Source of the DNA: Aliiroseovarius crassostreae
Lineage (GTDB): Bacteria; Pseudomonadota; Alphaproteobacteria; Rhodobacterales; Rhodobacteraceae
DNA: 64,000 nt
Reading direction: 5' to 3'
NCBI RefSeq assembly: GCF_001307765.1
Contig: NZ_LKBA01000001.1
Span: forward strand, 62,001 to 126,000
This document shows, in pieces, positions 1-6,872 of the stretch (position 1 is its first letter; each line of letters starts with the position of its first letter). Made by a program: the position numbers and the translations under genes. The notes under the pieces are model-generated. The model was not told the origin of the DNA and made no database searches. It saw only the letters and a program-made list of their open reading frames with translations.

Positions 1-909
1 CGTGAGCGGATCTCGGGTGAGCATATGTATCACGAATGGGATCACCGCAAATGCTGCTATCTGCCCGATCATTGCCGGGTTCTGTCCAGCCAGGCGGATA
101 TCAGTGAGGAACCTGCCGAGTTTTCGACCGATCCCGCAGCCCAGCGTCGTATCCGCGCGGTGAAACGCCAGTTTGAGGCGCTGCGCCCAAAACGCGTGAT
201 CTTGCCGCGCCAACTGGAAGGGGATGAGCTGGATCTGGAAGCTGCGATTGCCGCGCAGGTAGAGCTGCGCGCGACTGGTCATGCCTCGGATCGGGTGTAT
301 CGTGCGGCCCGCACGCAGGACCGGGATCTGGCGATTTCGGTGCTGATTGACGTGTCGCGTTCAACCGAGGCCGCAATTGGCGACCGGTCGGTGATCGAGG
401 TGGAGCGAGAGGCGCTTGCCGCCCTTGCCTGGGGTCTGGATGCCTGCGGTGATGATTTTGCGATCCACACCTTCTCGTCGCTGAAACGTGGCCGGGTCTA
501 TGTGCAAAGCTGTAAAGACTTTGACGACAAAATGGGCACGGTGGTGGAGCAACGCATTGCGGGGGTAAACCCGGCCTTCTACACCCGCCTTGGGGCTGCG
601 ATGCGCCATGCGTCAAAAGGGTTGGATGCACGTCCGAACAGCCGCAAACTTCTGTTGGTCATCACCGATGGCAAGCCCAATGACCTTGATCATTACGAAG
701 GGCGTCACGGGATTGAAGACAGCCGGATGGCGGTGCGCGAGGCGCGTCGCCTGGGGCAGGCTGTGCACGGGGTTGTGGTGGACCAGAAAGGCCAGGCTTG
801 GGTGAACCGGATCTTTGGCTCCAACGGGTTTTCGATCGTGCCGGATGCCAATCGCCTGACCGCCGCCCTGCCCGAGATCTATCGGCAGATCACCGGGGGT
901 GTGGCATGA
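1..909 (+). CDS. norD: Nitric oxide reductase activation protein NorD, 3' part
   Basis: NorD-type von Willebrand factor A protein needed to assemble or activate the cytochrome bc nitric oxide reductase. The reading frame is open from the first base of the window, so the true start lies upstream and only about 302 C-terminal residues are seen. The fragment begins with the YHEWDHR block typical of NorD. The VWA domain follows, with the MIDAS metal-site motif DVSRS near residue 117 and a strand-plus-aspartate ITDGKPND near residue 221. The stop overlaps the norE start (ATGA), so the genes are translationally coupled. norCBQ would be expected just outside the window. Confidence 0.9.
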   Translation, partial: RERISGEHMYHEWDHRKCCYLPDHCRVLSSQADISEEPAEFSTDPAAQRRIRAVKRQFEALRPKRVILPRQLEGDELDLEAAIAAQVELRATGHASDRVYRAARTQDRDLAISVLIDVSRSTEAAIGDRSVIEVEREALAALAWGLDACGDDFAIHTFSSLKRGRVYVQSCKDFDDKMGTVVEQRIAGVNPAFYTRLGAAMRHASKGLDARPNSRKLLLVITDGKPNDLDHYEGRHGIEDSRMAVREARRLGQAVHGVVVDQKGQAWVNRIFGSNGFSIVPDANRLTAALPEIYRQITGGVA

Positions 910-1472
910 GCCAAAACCCTGCTTCGACGCCAGTGGGGGTGGAAATCGAACATCCGCTTGAGAAACTGCCGGGGGATCTGATGATCTGGGTCCTGATCGT
1001 CAGCGAGCTTCTGGTGTTCGGGGCCGGGCTGTTGGCCTTTCTGGGCGTGCGGATCATGGATCCCGTGGGTTTTGCACAGGATCAGGATAACCTGAACCGG
1101 GTCGCAGGAGCGGTGAACACAATCGTGCTGATCAGCAGCGGGTTTTGTGCAGCACGCGCGGTGGCCAGCCCCGATCGAATGCGCCTCTGGCTCTCTGGGG
1201 CCATGCTGCTTGGTGTGGTGTTCCTGGTGGTCAAATATCTGGAATATTCAGCAAAGGCGGCCTTGGGTATTGGTATTGAAACCAGCCAGTTCTTTACGTT
1301 TTACTACCTGCTGACCGGGTTTCACGCGATGCATGTGGTGGCGGGGCTGGTGATCTTTGCCCTTGTGATGCGCTGGCCGCATCCCCGCAACCTGGAAGGG
1401 GCCGCCATGTTCTGGCACATGGTGGATCTGGTCTGGGTGCTGTTGTTCCCGATCATTTATCTGGTGAGGTGA
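906..1472 (+). CDS. norE: NorE, cytochrome c oxidase subunit III-like protein
   Basis: A 188-residue membrane protein of the heme-copper oxidase subunit III family, with about five predicted membrane segments. The [10 protein letters not shown] and [14 protein letters not shown] motifs are characteristic of subunit III and NorE. In denitrifiers NorE supports nitric oxide reductase activity without being part of the purified NorBC enzyme. I chose the ATG at 906 over upstream in-frame starts because it overlaps the norD stop and places the hydrophobic core correctly. It lies between norD and norF in the usual order. Confidence 0.9.
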   Translation: MSQNPASTPVGVEIEHPLEKLPGDLMIWVLIVSELLVFGAGLLAFLGVRIMDPVGFAQDQDNLNRVAGAVNTIVLISSGFCAARAVASPDRMRLWLSGAMLLGVVFLVVKYLEYSAKAALGIGIETSQFFTFYYLLTGFHAMHVVAGLVIFALVMRWPHPRNLEGAAMFWHMVDLVWVLLFPIIYLVR

Positions 1473-1473
1473 C

Positions 1474-1728
1474 ATGACCCATTCCGCATTGAACCGCGCT
1501 TATCTGATCTTGCTGGGCCTATCGGCTCTCACCGTGTTGCTGACCGAAATCCGCCCGCAGGCGGGGATGGGGTTTGTGGCAATGGTTCTGTCACTGTCCG
1601 GGCTGAAAGCGCGGATCATTCTGCTGGATTACCTTGGCCTTCGCGGTGCAGGAAGCTGGCAACGCGGGTTCAACGCGTTTTTGATCCTGTTCCTGCTGGT
1701 GGCGTTCGGGCTTTACCTGGCCGCATAA
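1474..1728 (+). CDS. norF: NorF-like small membrane protein (COX subunit IV family)
   Basis: An 84-residue protein made almost entirely of three hydrophobic segments, beginning one base after the norE stop. Size, position after norE and the subunit IV-like pattern (LNRAYLILLGLSALTVLLTE, then GLKARIILLDYLGLR) match NorF. That protein is an accessory membrane protein of the nitric oxide reductase operon. The specific role is known only from family studies. The gene is followed after nine bases by the 3' end of a convergent regulator gene. Confidence 0.85.
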   Translation: MTHSALNRAYLILLGLSALTVLLTEIRPQAGMGFVAMVLSLSGLKARIILLDYLGLRGAGSWQRGFNAFLILFLLVAFGLYLAA

Positions 1729-1737
1729 AGTGGTCCG

Positions 1738-2448
1738 TCAGGCGCGACGCCCCCGGACCGGCATGTCTTCGTCGTCTGATACGAAGGTCTTGAGCTGCAT
1801 GATCTCGTTCACGCGAACCGCTTCGCGTTGCACCTCGACCCCGTGGGCACGCAGGTTTGCAAAGGACCGGGACAGGCTTTCCGGTTTCATGCCCAACCGC
1901 TTGGCAATCAGGATCTTGTCGTAAGGCAGGACAAAGGAACACGGCCCCTCGTCCACCGGGGCCAGAGAGATCAGGAAGGTGGCCAGACGCTGCGCACCGG
2001 TCAGCGCCTTCAGGTTCTCAATCTCCATCACCAGTTCGTGCAGGTGGCTGAAGGTCGAGCTGAGCATGGCGACCGCCAGTTCGGGTTCGGTGCGCAGGGT
2101 TTCAAATACGATGCGGGTCTCGACCTGCAACAGAACACTGTCCTGAACCGCCTCGACCGTGACCGGGTATTTTCCACCTTTCAGCGCGATGGCTTCGCCA
2201 AAACTGTTGCCTTCGGGATAAACCGCCACGACAACTTCGTCCCCACCCGGGGTGATCCGGGTCAGTTTCACACACCCTTTCAGAACCACATACATGTAGT
2301 TGGCCGGGTCGCCCTGCACAAACAGTGTGTTGCCGCGCGGACAGGATGTCTTGTGGCACTTCTTCAAAAGGCCCTGCAACATATCGTCCGGCACATTCGC
2401 GAACAGCACGGATCGCTTGGTCATTTTGAGTTCGGCTTGGCTGAGCAA
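1738..2448 (-). CDS. Crp/Fnr-family transcriptional regulator (DNR/NnrR type)
   Basis: A 236-residue regulator with an N-terminal cyclic-nucleotide-binding beta barrel (about residues 20-130), a dimerisation helix and a C-terminal winged helix. The recognition helix carries ESLSRSFANLR, the E..SR signature of FNR that reads TTGAT/ATCAA half-sites. The cysteine spacing of the oxygen-sensing 4Fe-4S FNR cluster is missing, so a nitric-oxide-responsive DNR or NnrR role is more likely than oxygen sensing. The gene sits beside norEF and diverges from small membrane genes, with a matching box between them. Start could be the first Met or the Met at residue 9 (MTKRSV). Confidence 0.85.
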   Translation of the reverse strand: MLSQAELKMTKRSVLFANVPDDMLQGLLKKCHKTSCPRGNTLFVQGDPANYMYVVLKGCVKLTRITPGGDEVVVAVYPEGNSFGEAIALKGGKYPVTVEAVQDSVLLQVETRIVFETLRTEPELAVAMLSSTFSHLHELVMEIENLKALTGAQRLATFLISLAPVDEGPCSFVLPYDKILIAKRLGMKPESLSRSFANLRAHGVEVQREAVRVNEIMQLKTFVSDDEDMPVRGRRA

Positions 2449-2522
2449 AAACTTGCCTCCTGGCGGGTTGGGTCAAAACGTCTCACCTGACGCTCACTAC
2501 AACTTAGCTTATTTTCTCCGCT

Positions 2523-2536
2523 TTGACGAAGATCAA
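2523..2536. promoter_or_regulatory. FNR/DNR-type box in divergent promoter
   Basis: The sequence TTGAC-GAAG-ATCAA differs at one position from the FNR consensus TTGAT-N4-ATCAA. It lies between the minus-strand Crp/Fnr regulator and the plus-strand small membrane genes. It is about 68 bases before the 2592 start, a plausible activator position. The neighbouring regulator has the matching recognition helix, so autoregulation or control by another FNR-type protein is likely. Confidence 0.75.
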
Positions 2537-2591
2537 GCCGTATTTTTCGGTCGTTGGGTAAACTGCAGGGAAAGTATGACGGAGGAAAGTC

Positions 2592-2801
2592 ATGAAATTC
2601 GCGCGAATACCCCTTGTTTTTTTGGCCCTTTCTGGACCAGCAATGGCGCACCATGATAAAACCCCCCTGCGTGAAGCGGTGATTGATGGTCACTCGCATG
2701 CTGTGGGCGGGGCAACCATTTGGCTTGCGGTGGCGGCTGTGGCCATGATCGTGTCGCTCTTCGCTGTGCAGAAAGTGGTTTTCCGCAAGCGCAAGGAGTG
2801 A
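2592..2801 (+). CDS. Small exported membrane protein, His-rich
   Basis: A 69-residue protein with a signal peptide (MKFARIPLVFLALSGPAMA), a short histidine-containing loop (AHHDKT, DGHSHAVGG) and one membrane helix ending in a basic tail (RKRKE). It follows the FNR-type box and a gagga ribosome site. Its stop is two bases before the next start, so the two genes form a unit. I do not recognise a characterised family. The histidines and the denitrification setting allow a metal-related or accessory role, but that is inference. Confidence 0.75.
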   Translation: MKFARIPLVFLALSGPAMAHHDKTPLREAVIDGHSHAVGGATIWLAVAAVAMIVSLFAVQKVVFRKRKE

Positions 2802-2803
2802 TC

Positions 2804-3067
2804 ATGGAGAGCTCTGGAAACGGAGACGGTCGCTGGCCGGTCTGGCTGCTGTCGCTGGTCAGCTATCCGTTCATGGTCGGGGCCGTGGCAACCAATGTCT
2901 TTTTTGCCAGCCTGATCGGTCAATCCGCAGGCTGGGAAACCGTTATTGCACCAATCCCGTCGATCCTGATTTCACTTGTGCTGGGCATCCCTGCGGCTTG
3001 GATCACGGGCCGCTGGTTCCGCGAGAAAATTGACGAGGCCGAAGGCTATTCCGACGACGAGGGCTGA
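2804..3067 (+). CDS. Small membrane protein of the denitrification cluster (possibly NnrT-like)
   Basis: An 87-residue protein with two membrane helices (about residues 11-30 and 40-65) and an acidic tail (IDEAEGYSDDEG). The ATG at 2804 is preceded by a good ribosome site (aaggag) inside the end of the previous gene. Small proteins of this kind occur beside nnrR or norEF in Rhodobacterales, and NnrT is a possible identity, but I cannot confirm it from sequence alone. It is read in the same frame as the methyltransferase that follows, separated by one stop. Confidence 0.7.
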   Translation: MESSGNGDGRWPVWLLSLVSYPFMVGAVATNVFFASLIGQSAGWETVIAPIPSILISLVLGIPAAWITGRWFREKIDEAEGYSDDEG

Positions 3068-3112
3068 CCCATAAGCATCGCCAAGAAAGCGCGGGCTCAA
3101 AGCCTGAATGAG

Positions 3113-3838
3113 TTGCGTAAAACCTTCGGAGATCAAGAGGTTGCGGAAGAGGGGCGGCGCGATGCGGTGACCTCTCTTTTTGATCGAATCGCCCCGCGAT
3201 ACGATCTGATGAATGACCTGATGAGCTTTGGCACCCATCGGATGTGGAAAGCTGTGATGGTGCGCGTGGTGCTGCGCAAACTTGCCGGGACAAGCGGGCC
3301 CTTGGTCGATTTGGCGGGGGGCACCGGGGATATTGCAATCGCGGTCAAAAACGCCTCGCCCGATCGCGAAGTGATCGTGGCCGATGCCAGTTCCGGAATG
3401 CTCGAACAGGCCCGTGCGCGGGCTGCGGACCGGCTGGGATATCTGCATGCGCCAGCCGAGAACCTGCCATTCGAAGATCATTCCATAGCAGGCATCACCC
3501 TGGCGTTCGGGTTGCGCAACATGACCCATCCCCGTCAGGCTCTGGAAGAATGCGCCCGCGTGTTACAGCCGGGTGGCAGTCTGGTGTTGCTGGAGTTTTC
3601 CAAACCGGCAGGATGGTTCGCCCCGCTTTATGGCATCCATTCCCGTTACGTCATTCCCGCCCTTGGCAGTCTGGTGGCGCGCGACAAAGGTGCGTATTCC
3701 TATCTTGTTGAATCGATCCGCCGCTTTCCGGAAGGGGGGGCGATCACCCGCGAGTTGCAGGCGGCAGGTTTTGCGGTTACCGAATTGCGCTCGTTCATGT
3801 TTGGCGTGGCGCGCATGCATGTGGCAGAGGTGAGATGA
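3113..3838 (+). CDS. UbiE/MenG-like quinone methyltransferase
   Basis: A class I SAM-dependent methyltransferase of the UbiE/MenG family that would C-methylate a quinone precursor ring. The family signature RYDLMNDLMSFGTHRMWK is near the N-terminus. The SAM-binding motif I is VDLAGGTGDIA, and AFGLRN follows further on. Length, about 241 residues, is normal. The start is unclear: between the preceding in-frame stop at 3065-3067 and TTG at 3113 there is no ATG, GTG or TTG. An ATA at 3071 sits where a start would be expected. The stop overlaps the MenA-like gene (ATGA). A housekeeping ubiE probably exists elsewhere, so this copy may serve denitrification specifically. Confidence 0.8.
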   Translation: MRKTFGDQEVAEEGRRDAVTSLFDRIAPRYDLMNDLMSFGTHRMWKAVMVRVVLRKLAGTSGPLVDLAGGTGDIAIAVKNASPDREVIVADASSGMLEQARARAADRLGYLHAPAENLPFEDHSIAGITLAFGLRNMTHPRQALEECARVLQPGGSLVLLEFSKPAGWFAPLYGIHSRYVIPALGSLVARDKGAYSYLVESIRRFPEGGAITRELQAAGFAVTELRSFMFGVARMHVAEVR

Positions 3839-4752
3839 GCAGCGTTTCCCCCATTGCAGACCCAGTTGTCGCGCGGCTTCAGACCCTGCCGCGCCCGCTG
3901 TTATGGGTCATCGCTGCGCGGGTGAAAACCCTGAGCCTGTCTTTGGTGCCGGTCTTGGCCGGTAGCTGGATGGCGGCCGGTTCCGGGGCCTGGCGCCCGG
4001 ATGTGGCGCTGGCTGCCGGTGGGGCGTCCGCGGCGATCCAGATTGGAACCAACCTGTGGAATGATGCGGCCGATGCGGCAAGCGGTGTGGATGGGCCCAA
4101 TCGTCTGGGGCCGCCGAGATTGACGTCGATGGGTCTGCTGGAGGCCGTGCAGGTGCGCCGGGCTGCGGCCGGAGCTTTCGGGATCGCGGGGCTGCTGGGG
4201 CTTTACCTCGCGCTATTAGGGGGCTGGCCGATTGTGGTGATCGGTGTGATGTCGCTTGCGCTGGGCTTTTTCTACTCGATGGGCCCGCGCCCCTTGTCCG
4301 GCACCCCGCTGGGAGAGCTGTTGGTGGTGGCCTTCTTTGGCGTTGTTGCTGTGGCTGGGACCACCTATCTGCATGGTCAGCCGGTCACGGGGGACGTGCT
4401 GTTTCTGGGGGCGGTGGTTGGGCTTCCCGCTGCGGCGATCTTGCTGATCAATAATCATCGGGATCGCGAAACAGATTACCTTGCCGGACGGCGGACGCTG
4501 GCGATTCTGATCGGACCGGCCCTGTCGCGTGCGACTTATGTGGTGCTCTTGGCGTTGACCGTGCTTGGTGCCTTTGCCTTTGCCCCCTGCGCGATTGCGC
4601 TTGTGCCGGTGGTGGTGTTGGCCGGGATCTTGTCATTTCTGATGATGAAAACGCCGGTGTCTTCGGCTTTGAACCGGTTGATTCCCGGCACCGCCCTGTT
4701 TCAGCTTCTGGTGCTGCTGGCGGTTGTCGCGGGGCGGGTATTTTGCGGATAA
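3835..4752 (+). CDS. MenA-like UbiA-family prenyltransferase
   Basis: A 305-residue integral membrane prenyltransferase with about eight helices. The first aspartate motif is NDAADAASGVD. The second is NNHRDRETDYLAGRRTLAI, a spacing closer to MenA (1,4-dihydroxy-2-naphthoate prenyltransferase) than to UbiA of ubiquinone synthesis. It overlaps the UbiE-like gene, so both likely act in one quinone-related pathway. Rhodobacterales normally make only ubiquinone, and no other men gene is visible here. The true substrate is therefore uncertain. Confidence 0.8.
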   Translation: MSSVSPIADPVVARLQTLPRPLLWVIAARVKTLSLSLVPVLAGSWMAAGSGAWRPDVALAAGGASAAIQIGTNLWNDAADAASGVDGPNRLGPPRLTSMGLLEAVQVRRAAAGAFGIAGLLGLYLALLGGWPIVVIGVMSLALGFFYSMGPRPLSGTPLGELLVVAFFGVVAVAGTTYLHGQPVTGDVLFLGAVVGLPAAAILLINNHRDRETDYLAGRRTLAILIGPALSRATYVVLLALTVLGAFAFAPCAIALVPVVVLAGILSFLMMKTPVSSALNRLIPGTALFQLLVLLAVVAGRVFCG

Positions 4753-4799
4753 TCCCGCCCGCGTGTGGTGTTCAGAGAACTGCTCCGGTCACTGTGCCA

Positions 4800-5110
4800 T
4801 CATGGTGCGGGACCTTTGATCGGCAGTTTGCCCACGACATCCCCAGCCGTTTCGAAGCTCGGGGTCGCTTCCAGCATCTCGCCTTCCACCAGTTGACCGT
4901 TCAGGTCGATACACATCAGGTGAAAGCTGCCCGGTTCAAGCTTGACCGACCCGCCGGCGGGCACGTCGATTGCTTCGACCTAACGCATACGCATGACGCC
5001 ATTGTCGTGAATACCGGCCGCCCTTGCCGACAATGCGGTGCGGCATAGTCTGAATGCTTCGCCGCATCCGAGGTCCGCGCCGAAGCCCATCTTACGTTTT
5101 CGTCAGGGTG
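4800..5110 (-). pseudogene. PCu(A)C-type copper chaperone pseudogene
   Basis: Reading the minus strand from about 5020 to 4800 gives HDNGVMRMR, a TAG stop, then VEAIDVPAGGSVKLEPG, FHLMCIDLNGQLVEG and FETAGDVVGKLPI. This is the copper-binding fold of PCu(A)C, with its His and Met ligands. The segment just upstream (DAAKHSDY) is in another frame. At least one in-frame stop and one frameshift therefore disable it. PCu(A)C proteins deliver copper to oxidases and nitrous oxide reductase, so a dead copy next to the nos operon fits a once larger copper-handling group. Confidence 0.8.
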
Positions 5111-5124
5111 CAACAAATGTCCGG

Positions 5125-5410
5125 CCTGCAGATCGATCATTGTCCGAAGCGTTCGGCGCGTTGATCAACGCGACCCCGGCTATTGCCGGGCAAAGTCCGG
5201 CCACGCCCGGCAAAGTGAACGTCTCCCCGAGGAGCACGATGCCCAGATCGCCGCACCGGCATAAAGCGCAGCTCCGATGAGGCAGGTGACCTGCTCGGCG
5301 ACCTGATCGCCCAGACCGCGCAAGATATCCACACCGACGATCAACGCCCCCCCAACAGTCCGAGAATCGCCCCGGCCAATTTTTGGCCGTTGAGCGCTTC
5401 GTGGCGCGGG
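5125..5410 (-). pseudogene. EamA/DMT transporter gene fragment, frameshifted
   Basis: Minus-strand translation in three pieces gives RHEALNGQKLAGAILGLLG, then GGALIVGVDILRGLGDQ and ALYAGAAIW, then VLLGETFTLPGVAGL and GVALINAP. Together these form the middle to C-terminal part of an EamA drug/metabolite transporter. The first frameshift lies in a run of seven cytosines near 5347, the second near 5255. The 5' part is missing, cut off by the insertion element beginning at 5490. No function is expected. Confidence 0.75.
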
Positions 5411-5540
5411 TGCATTGAGCGGCGCAGGCATATACCTCACATGCCCACAAAGGGTTCCGCGTAGGTTTGGGGCGGGGTGTTGTCCCTGTTGACCTGAGCC
5501 CCTGAAACTCCTCCAGTTTTGTGTAGAGTCCGCCCAACTT

Positions 5541-5654
5541 AAAGCGTTTCGGGATTGACTTGAGACACAAGTTGATTTCGAAACGCCCGCAACATCAGTA
5601 GGTTTCGAGCGTTTCGCCTCATCATTGTGTCTCAATAGTAAGTCGAAACACTTT
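5541..5654. repeat. MITE-like palindromic element inside the IS3 relic
   Basis: About 114 bp with perfect 11-bp inverted arms TTGAGACACAA (5560-5570) and TTGTGTCTCAA (5625-5635). Outer arms are related: AAAGCGTTTC at the left and GAAACACTTT at the right. An inner pair CGAAACGC/GCGTTTCG lies between them. It has no coding capacity. The nested symmetry is that of a miniature inverted-repeat element or of the paired ends of a lost insertion sequence. It sits just ahead of the relic's orfA start at 5667. Confidence 0.55.
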
Positions 5655-5666
5655 CGGGCCGGACAA

Positions 5667-6161
5667 ATGAAGACGGGTTTCACTTACGAACAGATCATTC
5701 AGACGCTCAAGGAGCAGGAAACTGGCGAGCGGAAGGTGGTGGCGCATCTGGTGGAGGTCCATCAGGTGAGCCAGCGTCGGGCATGTTCTGCGCTGAATGT
5801 GGATCGCTCGACGGGGCGATACCAGTCTTGTCGGGCCCATGATGGTGAGCTACGCGATGCCATGAAAGCGGTCGCCAAGGAACGTCGCCGGTTTGGTTAT
5901 CGGCGGCTTCAGGTGATGATCGAACGACAAGGCAGGCCAAGTGAACCACAAGAAGTTTCGGCGGATTTATCGCGAGGAGAAGCTTCAGCTGCGCCGCAGG
6001 GGTGATCGGAAACGGGCCCTGGGCACGCGAAGGCCAATGGTCGCCGCTTCCGCATCTTGACCGTTGTTGACGACACCACCCAAAGACCACACTCGGCGCT
6101 CGGAAACATGACGCCGAGGGAATTTGCAGAGAAAATGAACATGGACAAACTGGCCGCGTAA
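5667..6161 (+). pseudogene. IS3-family transposase relic (OrfA/OrfB fusion)
   Basis: The first residues MKTGFTYEQIIQTLKEQE are the start of an IS3 OrfA helix-turn-helix. They jump directly into OrfB sequence (VVAHLVEVHQVSQRRACSAL, ERRRFGYRRLQVMI), so most of OrfA is deleted. A frameshift near 5938 leads to HKKFRRIYREEKLQLRRRG. After another shift, RRFRILTVVDD runs straight into RPHSALGNMTPREFAEK, skipping most of the DDE catalytic core. The remaining protein cannot transpose. Confidence 0.8.
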
Positions 6162-6356
6162 CCCCATCAAACCAAAACCAAGCTCTCTCCGTGAAATGGT
6201 GGAAACTTGGGGCTCAGGTCAGAAGGATCGACGTGATGCGCTTTGCAAGATTGGCTTGCCCCAAGCCTGAGAGTAACAGGTTAAACAGCTTTGGCGGGAG
6301 TAAGTTGGTCTTTTTTCATCATGAGCAGAGGCATGTCTATAGCGAGTCATTGGAGA

Positions 6357-6374
6357 ACTTGAGAAAAATCAAGT
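6357..6374. promoter_or_regulatory. FNR/NnrR-type palindrome upstream of the nos operon
   Basis: ACTTGA-N6-TCAAGT is a perfect palindrome containing TTGAG-AAAA-ATCAA, one mismatch from the FNR/DNR consensus. It is about 35 bases before the first gene of the nos operon, so the -10 region would lie very close to the start codon at 6408. It fits activation by the Crp/Fnr regulator encoded at 1738-2448 or a related protein under low oxygen with nitrogen oxides. Confidence 0.8.
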
Positions 6375-6407
6375 CCTGTGAAATTTTTCGGTGCTAATAA
6401 AGCACAA

Positions 6408-6872
6408 ATGAAACGTTCTGCCGCCATATTTTTCAGCTGGCTATTAGCTGTGAGCCTTACTTTGTATGGCCCAATAGGTGTGGCCGCCGCGAGCGAATTG
6501 GGTATATCGTTTTCTATGGAAATCTGCGCAGATGGTGTTTCAAAAACCATCTTTGTTGACTCCGAAGGCACGCCTGTAGAGCCATTACACGATTGCTACG
6601 ACTGCCTCCAATGCAGCCACGCAATGACAGCCACACTCGATTTCAAAAGCGGGTTAAACTTCACCTACATCCCGCTTGTTTCGGTAGTTGCGCTGACAGA
6701 TTTCGACACACCTTGCATTCACATCAACAACATACGTCCGATGCCACGTGCCCCCCCTGTAGGGCACAGAGTAGTGGGGACCATGTCACAGCTGATCTGT
6801 GCTGATCAGCTTCGCCATGGCCACAAAACACATGACGATGGGCGACCACTTTTGAGGGGTGCCAGCGCATGA
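6408..6872 (+). CDS. Small exported Cys/His protein leading the nos operon (DUF2946-like)
   Basis: A 154-residue protein with an N-terminal signal segment (KRSAAIFFSWLLAVSLTLYG), a cysteine cluster HDCYDCLQCSHAM around residue 64, and a C-terminal PRAPPV motif. This layout recalls DUF2946 proteins, which are exported and often linked to copper. I chose ATG 6408 over a GTG at 6378 because it starts the signal peptide cleanly. The stop overlaps the nosR start (ATGA), placing it first in the operon. A copper-related role is inferred only from the cysteines and position. Confidence 0.75.
   Translation: MKRSAAIFFSWLLAVSLTLYGPIGVAAASELGISFSMEICADGVSKTIFVDSEGTPVEPLHDCYDCLQCSHAMTATLDFKSGLNFTYIPLVSVVALTDFDTPCIHINNIRPMPRAPPVGHRVVGTMSQLICADQLRHGHKTHDDGRPLLRGASA

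Larger units (their letters stand above)
5490..6221. mobile_element. Shrunken IS3-family element
   Basis: The ends are inverted repeats beginning TGACCTGAGCCCC at 5490 and its complement ending at 6221. At 732 bp the element is about half the usual IS3 size. Inside is an orfA/orfB relic with two large deletions, plus a palindromic insert near its left end. No matching target duplication is seen next to the ends, so flanking rearrangement is likely. It is not autonomous, but its ends could still be used in trans. Confidence 0.75.
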
